A stretch of DNA of 64,000 bases from Bidens hawaiensis (lineage: Eukaryota > Streptophyta > Magnoliopsida > Asterales > Asteraceae), in contig JAIQDT010005826.1 of the NCBI GenBank assembly GCA_021521415.1, forward strand, positions 62,001 to 126,000, read 5' to 3'. Both the position numbers and the translations under genes were made by a program. Position 1 is the first letter of the stretch, and each line of letters begins with the position of its first letter. Shown here piece by piece: positions 20,883-33,071 of the stretch. The notes below the pieces were generated by a model. That model saw only the letters and a program-made list of their open reading frames with translations. It made no database searches and was not told the origin of the DNA.

Positions 20883-22090
20883 GCATTTATCAAGAGATAC
20901 TTCCCACGGCTAAAGCGGCTGTACTTCGCGATCAGATTCACTCGTTTCACATGGAGCCGGAGGAGCAATATTTTCATGCTTGGGAGCGTTTTCAAAGCTT
21001 GTTGTCTCGATGCTCCCAGAATGGTCTCACACCATGGGCTCTCGTGGAGAAATTTTACAATGGGTTGAACTACGAAACCCAAGTTCGGTTCGACACGGCC
21101 GCGGGAGGAAGTCTACTGGCTAGGAAGAACGTCACTGAATGCAACGAGATGTCTGAAAGCTTCTCTTAATCAGACCTCGCCAAAGGGCCACGACGCGGGA
21201 ATTCCACTCCCGTTAGCAGTACATCCTCATCTTCTCGATGTGTACACCAGGTTAATCTGGATACTACTGTGGCTGCTGCTTTGGAATCACTAACCCGAGA
21301 GGTGAAAGAACTTAAGACTAAGGTGGACAAGTGTGAGTTTTGTAGAGGTGTACATGGCAATTTGGAGTGCCCGGTGATGAATCAGCAAGTCGATTATGTT
21401 GGTGGTCAGAATAGGTTTCCCAATAACAATATCAACAAGAATAATCAAAATTGGAACACCTACAAGAACCCGAATCAGAATAACTCCAACTGGCGTCCGT
21501 CAGGCGCACCACCCGGCTATCAAAACTCTTACAATCAAGGACAAGGTCAGTATAATAATAATAATAACAATGGTACTAATGTTCAAAATAATGTGCAGAA
21601 TTCTAATGGAGGAATGGGACGGCTAGAAGAGATGATGAAGTAAATCTTGGAGAGAGATCAAGTCACACAGAAAAAGTTTGCCGAACACGATATGCTCTTA
21701 AAGAGTCAACAATCTTCTTTGCTTGACGTTCAAAGGTCGATTGGTGATATTGCTCGTTGTCTCGAAGAAAGGCCTCAAGGACAGTTTTTGGGTACTACTC
21801 AGACAAATCCGGCCGCTCAACTGAAAGCGATTACTACTCGTAGCGGAAGGGTTTTGGGTCCCGAGGTTGTTAAAGAAAGGGATGGAGTTGAAGAAGAGGA
21901 AGTGGTAGATGAAGAGATTGAGATGGAGGCTCCGGGTAAGTTAAAAGGTAAAACACCAATTATCGAGCCATAAGTTGAGAATGAGCCGGTCGTATTTCGG
22001 CCAGCACCCGACATTAATATTGCCCATGTTCCTTATCCCGCTCTTCTTAAGAATCAAAAATATACACGAGGGAATACGGGCATTTTCTAG
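20883..22090 (+). pseudogene. Athila gag, second part, broken
   Basis: Continues the gag domain after the Sirevirus insertion: FIKRYFP, then (after a frame change) MEPEEQYFHAWERFQ and NGLTPWALVEKFYNGL, the end of the retrotransposon gag domain. Next come TREVKELKTKVDKCEFC with a C-x2-C-x3-H-like zinc remnant, an Asn/Gln-rich linker (about 21400-21630), and the tail QSSLLDVQRSIGDIA and LKAITTRSGRVLGPEV that is typical upstream of Athila protease. At least four breaks exist, including stops at 21641 (TAA), 21971 (TAA) and near 21167. The two TAA stops replace likely Gln codons. Confidence 0.8.
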
Positions 22091-22092
22091 AT

Positions 22093-23370
22093 ATGTTCCG
22101 ACAATTAAAGATTAATCTTCCATTTGTTGAATGCCTCCAACACATGCCAAAGTATACGAAATTTTTGAAAGATTTACTCAAGAGAAAAGATCGGTTGGGA
22201 GAGATTTCGTCTATTCCACTTTACGGGAATTGTTCGGCGGTAGTGTTGAACCGGGTTCCGGAAAATTTGTCGGATCCGGGTGTGTTTACAATCGCGTGCA
22301 CATTCGGAAGTGATATGATGAGTCAAGTGTTGGCGGATTTGGGTGCGAGTATTAATCATATGCCGTATTCGTTGTGTGAGAAGTTGGAGTTGGGTGAGCT
22401 TACACCAACTCGTGTTGTCGTTGGCGGATCGTTCGGTTAAGTATCCGCGAGGTATTATTGAGAATTTGTTAGTGAAAGTTGATAATTTTGTATTTCCGAT
22501 TGATTTTGTGGTACTTGACATGGAGGCCGACGAGAAGGTCCCCATTATTCTCGGTCGGCCATTTTTGAGAACGGCTAAAGCCCTTATTGATGTGTATGAG
22601 GGGCGGATCACACTTCGGGTTGATGATGAGAATGTTACTTATGATATTGCGAAGTCGATGAAGCGCCCGGGTGATAGTGATGATGTTAGTGGTCCATGCC
22701 ATTCGGTATATTTTCTTAATTCTTTTATTCCGGGTTTTGATAAGTGTCTTGATTATATTTGTGGGACCAATTTGGTTGGGATGGAGTTGGAGGGCGAGTT
22801 GACGGAAAATATGGAAGATGGTGAGGAAGACGTGGTAGATGATGTTTCTTGTTCGGCGGAGATTATGGAGGTTAGTGAGATTATTTGTGAAATAGAGGCG
22901 GAAAACCCCGCTCCGTTGGAATTAAAGGTTCTTCCGTCACATTTAGAGTATGCGTATCTTGAAGAGGGCTCGGATTTGCCCTTTATCGTTTCGTCTAAGT
23001 TTAGTGAGGAAGAGAAGTCGAAGTTAATAGAAGTTTTGAAGATGAATAAAGAGGTGATTGCATGGAGACTTTCGGATATTCAAGGTATTAGCCCCGCTTA
23101 TTGTACCCACCGAATTTTGATGGAAGATGAGTATAAACCGGTGGTTCAACCCCAAAGGCGTTTGAATCCAAATATGCAAGAAGTTGTCAAGAAAGAGGTT
23201 CTTAAGTTGTTGGATGCCGGGGTGATTTATCCGATTTTGGACTCTTCATGGGTAAGTCCGACTCAAGTTGTTCCAAAGAAAGGGGGGATGACGGTTGTCA
23301 TGAACGAAAAGAATGAAATCATACCTTCGCGTACGGTTACAGGTTGGAGGTTTGTATTGTCTACCGGAGG
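22093..23370 (+). pseudogene. Athila protease and pre-RT region
   Basis: MFRQLKINLPFVECLQHMPK is the characteristic Athila segment before the protease. The protease has the lineage's DLGASI active site (about 22336-22353), then a frame change near 22435, then FVVLDMEADEKVPIILGRPF (flap and helix). An acidic linker leads to the RT entrance (HRILMEDEYKPVVQPQRRLN, about 23108). A second frame change follows at about 23345 after GWRFV. No intact reading frame. Confidence 0.85.
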
Positions 23371-24135
23371 TTGAATGATTCTACTCGCAAAGACCACTTT
23401 CTGTTGCCATTTATTGATCAAATGTTGGAGCGTCTCGCAGGTCAGCAATTTTATTGTTTTCTTGATGGTTTTTCAGGTTATTTTCATATTCCTATCGCAC
23501 TGGAAGACCAAGAGAAGATGACTTTTACGTGTCTGTATGGTACATATGCGTATCATCGCATGCCGTTCGTTGTGTAATGCTCCGGCTACCTTTCAGCGTT
23601 GTATGGTGGCAATTTTTCAGGATATGATTGAGACGTCCATGGAAGTTTTTATGGATGATTTTTCGGTGTACGGTAATTCTTTCGATCATTGTTTGGGTAA
23701 TCTTGAGAGGATTTTAAAGAGGGGAATTGAAACGAAGTTGATGTTGAATTGGAAAAAGTGTCACTTTAAGGTGACGGAAGGGATAGTTTTTGGCCATAAA
23801 ATTTCAAGAGACGGTATAGAGGTGGATCGGGTGAAGATTGACACAATTAGTAGGCTCCCTCCACCGACAAATGTTAAGGCTAGAAGAAGTTTTCTTGGTC
23901 ATGCGGGTTTCTATAGGCGATTTACAAAAGACTTTTCAAAGATTACCGGCCCGATGACCCGATTATTGGAGAAAGATGTCCCTTTTGTATTCGATGAAGC
24001 GTGTTTGAAGGCGTTCAAGTTTCTGAAATATCAACTTGTAAGTGCTCCTATTCTCGTGTCACCAGATTGGAATTTACCTTTTAAGCTCATGTTTGTTGCG
24101 AGCGACTATGCGGTTGGAGCGGTTTTGGGTTAAAG
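23345..24135 (+). pseudogene. Athila reverse transcriptase
   Basis: YRRLNDSTRKDHFLLPFIDQ, FYCFLDGFSGYFHIPIA, a break at about 23565 inside the MPFG..CNAP motif, then ATFQRCM and the catalytic FMDDFSVYG (about 23648-23675), whose form is diagnostic for Athila. The RT thumb (FLGHAGFYRRF, 23893-23925) and RNase H start (LMFVASDYAVGAVLG) follow. A TAA at 24131 sits where the family has Gln (VLGQR). The catalytic DD pair is intact but the ORF is not. Confidence 0.9.
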
Positions 24136-25921
24136 GCGTGAGAAACATTCTCACCCTATTTATTATGCGAGCAAGACGTTGAATGATGCCCAAGAGAACT
24201 GCACCACCACCGAAAAGGAACTTCTAGCCGTTGTGTTTGCATTTGACAAGTTCTGGTCTTATCTCGTACTTTCAAAGACCACCGTTTTTACCGATCATGC
24301 AGCTTTGCGTTTTCTCTTTCATAAGAAAGACGCGAAGCCCCGTCTCATACGGTGTATTCATTTACTTTCCGAGTTTGATATTGAGATTAAAGACAAGAAA
24401 GGGGCGGAAAATGTTGCGGCGGATCATCTTTCCCGTTTAGAGGATCCGAAGAGAGAAGAGATTCGCGAAGAAGAAATTGGTGATAGATTTCTGCATGAGT
24501 CGATTGATTTTGTTACGACCGAAAAGCAAGGTTTGCCATGGTTCACTGATTTAGCTAATATTTTATCTACGGGCCTTGTGTTGAAAGGGATGACTACTCA
24601 ACAAAAAAAGATATTTTTCCGGGATGTTAATTGGTATGTTTGGGATGATCATTTTCTTTTCATGATTTGTGGTGACCGAATTTTTAGAAGATGTGTGTCG
24701 AAAGAAGAAAGGTTGAATATTCTGAAGCATGTTCATGAAGGTTTAACGGGCGGTCATCATGGAGCGCATGCCACGGCTCAAAAGGTATTTGATTATGGTT
24801 TTTATCGGCCGTCGGTTGTAAAAGATGCGGTGGAATTTGTTAAAACGTGTGATGCTTGTCAACGCACCGGAAATATTTCATCGAAAAACGAGATGCCTCA
24901 AAACCCCACACAAACTCTTGAAATTTTTTATGTTTGGGGCATCAATTTTATGGGACCGTTTCCCGTTTCCAGTGGTCACAAGTATATTTTGGTGGCGATA
25001 GATTATGTTTCTAAATGGGTTGAAGCCCAAGCATTGGCCACAAATGATGCTAGAGTTGTTGTGAAATTTTTAAAGAAGCTGTTTACTCGGTTCGGGACTC
25101 CACAGGCGATTATTAGTGATCGAGGTACTCATTTTTGTAATTCCGTCATGGAGAAAGCATTAGCTCGTTATGGAGTTACTCATCGCACCTCTACATCTTA
25201 TCATCCTCAAACGAATGGTCAAGTCGAGAATGCTAATAGAGGGGTGAAGAGAATTTTGGAAAAGACGGTGGGAATAAGTCGAAAAGATTGGTCAGAGAAG
25301 TTGGATGACGCGCTATGGGCATTTCGAACCGCGTACAAGACACCGTTAGGTACTACACTGTTTATGTTAGTTTACGGTAACGCATGTCATCTTCCCGTTG
25401 AGTTAGAGCATCGGGCGTTTTGGGCATTGAAGATGGTAAATGTTGATCTTACTGAGGCCGCCAGAAAGAGGTATTTTCAAATTCATGAGTTAGAGGAGCT
25501 TCGTGATGCGGCATATTCTCGATCGTTGGATATCAAGGAAAAGACAAAAGTGTTGCACGATCGCCGTCTAAAGGGAGATAAAGATTTCAAGAAAGGTGAT
25601 AAAGTACTGTCATATAATTCTCGTTTGAAGTTATTTGCAGGTAAGCTGAGATCCAAGTGGACGGGACCGTATTTGGTGAAGGAAGTATTCCCGTATGGAG
25701 TGGTGGAATTGGAGAATCTTGACAATGGAACTTCTTGGAAAGTAAATGGTCATCGTCTAAAACATTATCTTGGAGGGCCGAAGATTCGACCGAGGTGGAG
25801 GAAACTCCCTCGATCCATCGAATTAAATCATCGAAACGGGTTCTTGAGTGAAAACTCAAGTGTAAAGTTTGTATATTTTATTTTATTTCTATTTCTATTT
25901 TCTTTTTCTTTGAGTCACTAA
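24136..25921 (+). pseudogene. Athila RNase H and integrase, with altered catalytic residue
   Basis: Open for about 580 codons from 24179. RNase H: TEKELLAVVFAFDKF, FTDHAALRFLF, GAENVAADHLSRLE. Integrase zinc finger: H-x-HEGLTGGHHGAHAT through CDACQR (about 24730-24860). Core: WGINFMGPFP at about 24936, where the family has Asp instead of Asn (first DDE residue lost), IISDRGTHF (about 25109) and NGQVENANR (about 25214). The C-terminal SH3-like GPYLVKEVFPYGVVEL fits. The last 20 residues are a hydrophobic tail (FVYFILFLFLFSFSLS), possibly chance read-through of a T-rich region. Belongs to the same pol as the RT upstream. Confidence 0.9.
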
Positions 25922-26532
25922 CGTAGTTTTTTGAGTTCGACTTTGTTTTGTGCTTTTGAGTTTTGCGAGTTTGAAGATTGATTGAGCTAGAGAGACGATC
26001 TCGAAGGAAGAATTTAATGAAAAAGACAAGTGTGGGATGGAGTAGCAGTGGAGCCGTATACTTTATATTTATTATTTGCTGCTAATTATTCAAGTTTTAT
26101 ATATATTTTTTTTGGTTGTTGAAGTACTTTAATTGCATAATATCTATCAGTTTGATAAGATACATTTTTAGATATTTTTGTTCTGTTTGGCCGCTTACGT
26201 TCGTGTGTGAGAGAAGGAGTTACTGTTTTGCTGAGCACGTTCGTAGTTGGAGGGCATTCATGGAAAGAAGACCTTGGCATCATGTTTCATGCGCAAATTA
26301 CCAGCTAAGTCTTTTCCATTATCTAGCTTGTTAACTTTTATTTTGTTTTTTTTTTAATTTTTAGATTTTTAGTTTTTTTTTGTAGTCCGACTTTATTTTA
26401 ATTTTATTTTTATTTTGAGACGTCATTATCCTTGCATTGAGTGTGGGTATATGATATTTGAGTCGTAGTTTAAATTGAGTTTTTGTTTAAAAAATAAAAA
26501 ATATAAAAATTTAAAAAAATAAAAAAATGAAA
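25922..26532 (+). other. Athila 3' non-coding region, first part
   Basis: T-rich downstream of pol, with A/T homopolymer blocks around 26340-26420 and 26485-26530. No supported gene: short frames such as 26116-26334 have no recognisable content. The hAT element enters near the right end. Confidence 0.5.
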
Positions 26533-27223
26533 AATGTTTTCTAATACCGGGCCGGGTCGCACTGTAAGACACGTTTTCTAATGGACCGGCCGGTTCACAC
26601 GGGCGCCGGTTGGACCGGACCCTGTGACCCGGCGGTCTGACCGGCAAGTTTGATTTTTCTTTTTTTTATTAGCAGCTTGATTATTATCAATTTATCACCA
26701 ACCAAACTCACTGACCAAACAATAAAACCCTATTATTATCACCAGACACTAACATAGCCGCTCCAACCCACCTAACTCCCGGCGGCCGCCGCGCCTAACA
26801 CCGGCGCTCCTATCACCGTCGCTTCTAAGTCCTAACTTCTCTGTTCTCTCGTCTCTCTCGTAAGTAATTTATATGTAATTTCAATTAGTGCTTAATGTTT
26901 GTTACTAATTACAGTAAATTGCTACTGATGGTATGAATTTACTAATTTCCAATTTGGTTGTTGTTACTTGTTACTTGTTAGTGTGCACTGTGATTGTAAA
27001 TTTGTAACAGATTGTTAATTCCATGTCTAGAAATAATAATAATAATACTCTCTAATTAATTACTAAAGTGTAGGTTATCTAAATTTGGTTGTTAATTTAG
27101 AACTATTATGAATCTATTATAAATATCCTATTTGGTGTATATGTACAGCAAACTGTTATTTATCTAGACTTTGATTTTGTATTTAATTTATTTTTGTGCA
27201 ATTCTTTATAGGTTATTGTGAAA

Positions 27224-29230
27224 ATGGACTCGAATTCTATACCATCATCCGAAGAAGCTCCACAATCTTAGGCTAGTGTTCAATCAAGCAATCGTATGAA
27301 AACAGACATCACTTGGAAATATCTTACTGAAGTTGACGATGGATTGGGTACTAATAAGCTTAAAGTGTGTATGTTTTGTGGTAAAGGGTTTCGTGGAGGG
27401 GGTATTAATAGACTGAAGCAACACTTGGCTGGAGTAAGGGGACAAGTTAGTTCATGCTCAAAGGTTCCCGCTGATGTCCGGTGTATTATGAAAAATGCTT
27501 ATGATGAAAGTTTGCAAGCCCAAAAGGAATTAGTGTGGAAATACATGAAGGGCAAACAACTACCCCACAACAAGCTCGGGTGAAAAGGAAAGTGTCTTCT
27601 ACATCAAATAGTCGGCCATGGGAAAATAATTGCAATGCTTCTCAACCTTCAATCAAATCAACATAGAATAGTAAAGAGCGAGTGCATGATACAGATTTAG
27701 TTGTTTCTATGTGGTTTTATCATTCTTGTATACCAATGAATGCAGCTAATTCTCCTTATTTCCCAATTGCAATAAGCAAAGTAGCTTCAATGGGGCATGG
27801 TTATACGGGGCCCTCTTATCATGCATTGCGTGTGACTTTATTGAAAGATGCTAAAGCAAGCGTGACACTCATAATTGAAGGCCAAAGGAGGATGTGGTCA
27901 GAAACGGGTTGCACTATTATGAGTGATGGATGGCGCGATAGTAGACAAAGACCTCTTATAAATTTCTTGTTCTATTGTCCAAGAGGGATTTCATTTGTTA
28001 AATCTGTTGATGCGTCAGATATTGAGAGCAATGCTGAAAATTTATGCAATTTGTTTGGGGAGATTGTTGAAATGGTTGGTTATAGGAATATCGTCCACTT
28101 GGTCACCGATAATGCTGCTAATTACAAGGCTGTTGGAAGATTGTTGTGTGAGAAATATCCTTTGCTCACTTGGTCACCGTGTGCAGCCCATTGTATCAAC
28201 TTGATTTTAAAGGATATATCAGAGATACCTTCTGTGGATAAATTGGTTCAGCTTGCATCTAGGATTACTATTTTTATATATAACCATAAGTGGCCTTTGA
28301 ATTGGTTGAGGAAAAGACCAGGTTGGACAGAAATCATTCGTCCCGGTGCCACTCGATTTGGTACAACATTCATTGCAATAAAAAGCTTGTACGACTATAA
28401 ACTTGATTTGCAAGCTATGGTTACTTCTAATGATTTCAAGAAAGTATTGAAATTACCAAAAGCTAAGGATGTGAAGCAAACTATCTTAAGTGAAGTATTT
28501 TGGAATAATTGTTTGATATCGGTGAAGGTGATGACACCCATCTTGAAGCTTTTACGCATTTGTGACTCTGATGAACAACCTTCGTTAGGTTATGTGTTTG
28601 AAGGTATGACTCGTGCAAGGAAAGGGATTGAAGAGTTGTTTCGCAGGAAAAAAAACATTGTGAAGTGTATACTAAAATACTTGATTCTCGTTGGGATAGG
28701 ATGTTGCGTAGGAGTCTTCATGCTGCTGCTTATTGGTTAACTCCAATATTTCAATATGATTCCGAAAATGCTACTGAAAAGAATTATGCATTTACAAGTG
28801 TGCTTGATATGATTGAGCAAAAGACGCATTTAGATCCCGTGAAGCTTACATCACAGTTACGCGAATTCCGTGATCGACAGGGTCAATTTGGTCGACCCTC
28901 GGCTTTGCTCGGCGTGAAGAAAAATCCACCTGGTAAGTTTTTTTTTACTTAGCAATCATTTTAATATTATCAATTTTAATATTATGCTAATTTTAATATT
29001 AGATGAGTGGTGGAGATTGTTTTGTGGAGATGTCCCGGAGTTACGAGAATTTGTAATAAGAATTTTAAGTCAAACTGCATCTTCATCCCGATGTGAGCGT
29101 AATTGGAGTGTTTTTGAAAGAATCCACACCAAAAGGAGGAACCGTTTGGAGCATCAAAGGCTTCATGATCTTGTATATGTTCATTACAACTTGATTCTAC
29201 AAGATAGGTATGATATAAACCAAAAATTTG

Positions 29231-29278
<48 letters not shown>

Positions 29279-29677
29279 CATACATTAAGTTTTTTACTTA
29301 ACATATCAATTCATTAGTAATAATGTGAAAAAAAGGATCTACGACCCGGTTGATTACGAAAGCATTGATAAAACCGACTTTTGGATAATTGATTAAGAGG
29401 CGGAAGGTGAACTTGATTATGATGAGTTGGAAAGTATGCTAGAAGAAGAGCCGCCAAGTAACAATGGAGCGTCTACTTCACAAACACATGATGAAGGTTG
29501 GTATTTTTACTATTTTTAACTTTTAAGAAACAAATCTTCAATGATGTAAACATAACCAATTTTGGTTTGTTTTTGTCAATTCTTTATATTGTAGACGAAG
29601 CTTTCAATGATGAAGTGATTGAATTGGATGATGTTGAGGAAGAGGATGATGACAATGGCGATTTTCATGCGCTCTAA
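27224..29677 (+). pseudogene. hAT transposase gene, spliced, degraded
   Basis: ATG 27224 follows a 5' UTR intron (donor about 26860, acceptor TTTATAG at 27210). A TAG at 27269 interrupts codon 16. A BED zinc finger with CMFCGKGF and an H-containing NRLKQHLAG lies at 27367-27440, and a frame change at about 27575. The catalytic domain (SDGWRDSRQRPLINF, VTDNAANYKAVG, SPCAAHCINLILKDI) runs 27680-28640 with another frame change near 28650. Three short introns follow (about 28933-29002, 29208-29317, 29497-29594), with the hAT dimerisation motif (SRCERNWSVFERIHTKRRNRL) between the first two. A TAA near 29395 precedes the acidic C-terminus ending at TAA 29677. Non-functional as read. Confidence 0.82.
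29231..29276. repeat. TA microsatellite in a transposase intron
   Basis: About 23 TA units inside the second coding intron of the hAT gene. A similar run lies near 29868-29916, just before the right subterminal block. Confidence 0.9.
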
Positions 29678-29863
29678 ACACATTGGATGAAGGTTTCGGT
29701 TATGTTTTGTTTTAGACTTGGATGTTGGTTTAAGACTTTTTAAGATATTTATGTTTTAAGACTAAAATTGTGATGTATGTTTTGGATTGTTGGATTGTGA
29801 TGTATGTTTTGGAAGACTTATTTATGTTTTAAGACTATGTTTTATATATTAGTAATTTTTTTA

Positions 29864-29919
<56 letters not shown>

Positions 29920-30019
29920 GACGTCATCCGGGTCAACACCGGTCCGCCCTCCCGGGTCGGTCCGACCTTTGACCTAGTAAGGCGTCCGGGTCGACGTCCG
30001 GGCCGGGTCTGAAAACATT

Positions 30020-31190
30020 GGTGGGAGATGATGATATTTATCGGAAATTGGTTTTTCAAACTACTAATAATACGAGATAAATAAAAGAAAGCGCACTTAA
30101 CTTGGGATGTGTCGGTAGGCTCAACCTTGAATATGAAAGGACAATTTGATAAAATGGGTCGGAAATCTCTTGTGGGTAAAGCGTTTTGTCCGTAGAAAAT
30201 AAGTAATGAAAGGTCAGCCATACTCAAGCCTCAATTCTTGGTATGAAAAAGAAAAGTGGAAATATTATTAAGTTTAAAAAGTTTAAAAAATTTGAATACA
30301 TTATCATATGATGCTTGGGTAGGTTTAACGTTAGAGTATGCCGTGTAGCCTATGATATAAATCTTAAACTGCAAGCTTTAGTGTTTTACACATCATTGGC
30401 GTATGGTTTTATAACCTTAAATATTGAATTGATGGGATGCCCCGGGTCCGGAGACCATGGGTCTGTATGCCGACTATTCATCTGGGTATTCACAATTCCA
30501 AATGGGGTTGTGAATATTTAAAATAAAGCTAAAAAAGAGAGAGAGAGCAAACCCGCAGTTATCTGCCACTTAAGTCTTTAAATATGATCACAAAAAGTAC
30601 AAAAGTACAAATGCATTACAGACTTGATCATCCACGCTGTTAGCCATGTAGGGTCCCCTTTCTCGCATCTCATTACCATTAAGAAATGGACTACAAAGGA
30701 CACGCCACATGTAAACCCTAGAGATAAAATTTTGCATACTCACCTATGGTAATGGTTCGGTGTATTGCTTGATAACGGGGGTATGTCATGTTATGGGGAA
30801 CACTAACTATTAATTAATGGTACCTAAATCATATCTAATGGCTGCTTGGTAGACTTTGATGCTTAAGCTTAGGTGGATAAACAATACCCTTAATCGTCTT
30901 AACTATTCAATGAAAAACAAAGAGCAACAAAAGTTTTAAATCTGCTAATTTTGAGGTTTAAGTCAAGTTGTGGTAGTCTGGTTCGGTAAAAGCTGAAAAT
31001 AAGCGGGTCTTAATTGTGTAAACCACTGAGTACTATTATTGTCGGATCTTATTTGTCGCGGTAAAGATTAAGGCATGGGTTTAAGTGGACAACAATATCG
31101 GTGATCGCGGTTTTGCGTTTTTCTGAGCTTTAAAAATTAACTTGAATGTTTGTTAGACTGTAATTTTCCGATCCTGATCCAACTGCATTA
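30020..31190 (+). other. Athila 3' non-coding region, second part
   Basis: From the hAT right end to the recognisable start of the 3' LTR. No open frame with family resemblance on either strand. The start of the 3' LTR (about 50 bases relative to the 5' LTR) and the expected polypurine tract cannot be aligned, so a deletion or replacement of this boundary is likely. Confidence 0.5.
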
Positions 31191-33066
31191 GACTTTAAAG
31201 TACTTTTGAGCCAGGTTTATTAAATATTATTCTTAATTGGTTCATATGTGAGTTTTTAAAGTTCTAAGAGATAATGAGTTAAAACGAGACACTTAACTAA
31301 AATTGAGACTAACAAGAGTCCAACGTTTTTACAAATTGGTAGACATCATATATCGCTAGTATATATTAGCATTGTCATTATATGGTTTAATAATAATAAT
31401 AATAATAATACAGTACGTTTGGAAAATGAAAAATAAACATGTGTGTGTTTTTAAATGAATATTATATTTTATATCATAAATGAAAACTAATTAAATCATG
31501 TTTCTATTCATACAGGGGACATCAAAGTTAAATGCATGGAGCCATGGACCAGATTAACTTTTTGAATTTAACGGCCCATTGTAAAATGTCTAAAAGCCCA
31601 TCACGTGGGGTTAAAATCCCACCCAAATCACCGCCATTAGGAGAAGACTTGAAAAGGAAGCATCACAAAAGGAATTTTATATATGTGAGGGGGCACGACA
31701 TACATCACATTATTATTATTATTGTTATTTGAAGTCAAAAGAAGCGAGGCAGCGGTGAAGAATCCTACGGACGTCTAATATTATTATTATTGATTTGGAG
31801 AGCCGCAAAGAAGAAAAATAAGAATTAGAGGGGCAAGCCTTTGGTTCAGGTAGAGATCGTTTGGGTTCAACACCTACTCAAACAAGCATAATATATTCGG
31901 TTTGAATTTAATATTTTTAATCATGAGCTTGGTTGTTGCACTTAATTATTTTAGTTTCTATGATTTTAAGATGTTATGCTAAACTTATTAGACTGCCTAG
32001 GCTTGTGATAAACCTTTGTTTGGTTTGATTTTATTTGGGATTTCTTTTCGTTATGGAGTTTATATTCTAAGTAAACTGTTAAGTTTGAATTGATTGATGC
32101 GTATGATTGCTTGGTTTTATTTACTTGGACTTATTATTTCATATTGCCATTGTTTATTGTTTCATAGGATAGGGTTTTGTTAGGTCATTTACTGTGTGTT
32201 CTTGACTAGTTTATGATTGATATCGATTAAGATCATAGAAACAACAAAACTAATTAAATAAATAAAAGTGAACTGCCAGCCTAGAAAGCTGTAAGGTGAT
32301 AGGCTATTGATAGATCTTTGTTGGTCAGGATTGTAGATTTAGATCTTCGTAAGGAGTCCGTCTAGATTTGATTGCCAGCTTAGTCTATTAAGTCAACTGA
32401 GTCTGCTTTACTATCTTTGATTTCCGCGCTGTAAGGTAGGATTTCGTCATAAAGATACTTAGACATAAATTATTAAATAACCGTAAGGAAGTTTAATTCA
32501 TAAAACTGGTGAGTCTTAAAAATTGTTAGAAATCCATAGGCGTCTTCTTAAAGTTCAAGGGTCATGTTCGGGTTTTCTGTCAAGGGTCTATTTTACGATC
32601 CCATTTCCATAACTTAATTTTCTCATTTAATTAATAACCGTAACTTTGGGGATTCTGGCCTGGGTAGTTATCTTTATCATCTGAATTTATCTAAGTTTGC
32701 TTAATTGTTTATTAGTTTAAAATTAATTGAGTTTAAGTTAAATTAATTAATTAATTAGTTTAAAGTAATGATTATGTTTTATTCTTATTTTATTAATTAG
32801 GGTTTGTCTTAATTAGTTAATTAAAGTAATCGTTTGTTTAAATTCACCCTCAAATATTATTAATAAAAAGTCGTGTCTTGTAGTTGAGTCTAATTTGCTA
32901 GTTTCGTAATTTAAAGAATCTCGTGGGTTCAATATCCTGACTTACTTGGTTGTACTAGAATCGATCGGTTCACTTGATGGTTAGTAGTTTAAGGGTCTAG
33001 AGTATTACTTAGTGTCTAGATTAGTATAATTTAGTTATTTATTATTTGACTACTTTTAGAACATCA
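31191..33066 (+). repeat. Athila 3' LTR, missing its first bases
   Basis: Matches 4105-6013 throughout with scattered substitutions and small indels (for example a shorter AAGTTTAAG repeat near 32985) and ends ACATCA followed by GTAAC. The first roughly 50 bases of the 5' copy have no counterpart. Short TAA runs are shorter than in the 5' LTR. Confidence 0.9.
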
Positions 33067-33071
33067 GTAAC
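33067..33071. repeat. Target-site duplication GTAAC, right copy
   Basis: Pairs with 4046-4050 and shows that the 29-kb interval is one insertion. Confidence 0.9.

Larger units (their letters stand above)
26533..30019 (+). mobile_element. hAT DNA transposon with degraded transposase, inside Athila 3' region
   Basis: The ends carry short inverted AATGTTTTC (26533-26541) and GAAAACATT (30011-30019), followed inward by GC-rich CCGGGCCGGGTC-type blocks on both sides that stand out from the AT-rich surroundings. Such subterminal clusters (ACCGG/GACCGG words, 26550-26645 and 29930-30010) are typical transposase-binding regions. The transposase gene inside has BED, catalytic and hAT dimerisation parts. 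I could not find an 8-bp duplication at the ends, so the exact limits are uncertain. About 3.5 kb. It mobilised by cut-and-paste, unlike its neighbours. Confidence 0.8.
4051..33066 (+). mobile_element. Athila-type Ty3 retrotransposon, nested in the outer Tat element and itself split by two insertions
   Basis: Bounded by LTRs ending in TGATGT and ACATCA, with GTAAC duplicated on both sides. After the 5' LTR comes a primer-binding site complementary to tRNA-Asp, then gag pieces (about 6210-6746 and 20883-22090), protease, RT with the Athila-type FMDDFSVYG box, RNase H and integrase (22093-25921), and a long 3' non-coding part. Removing the Sirevirus composite and the hAT element leaves roughly 11.4 kb, a normal Athila length. 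The two LTRs have diverged: about ten mismatches in the first 190 aligned bases, and the 3' LTR lacks about 50 bases at its start. It is therefore an old insertion. Confidence 0.9.
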
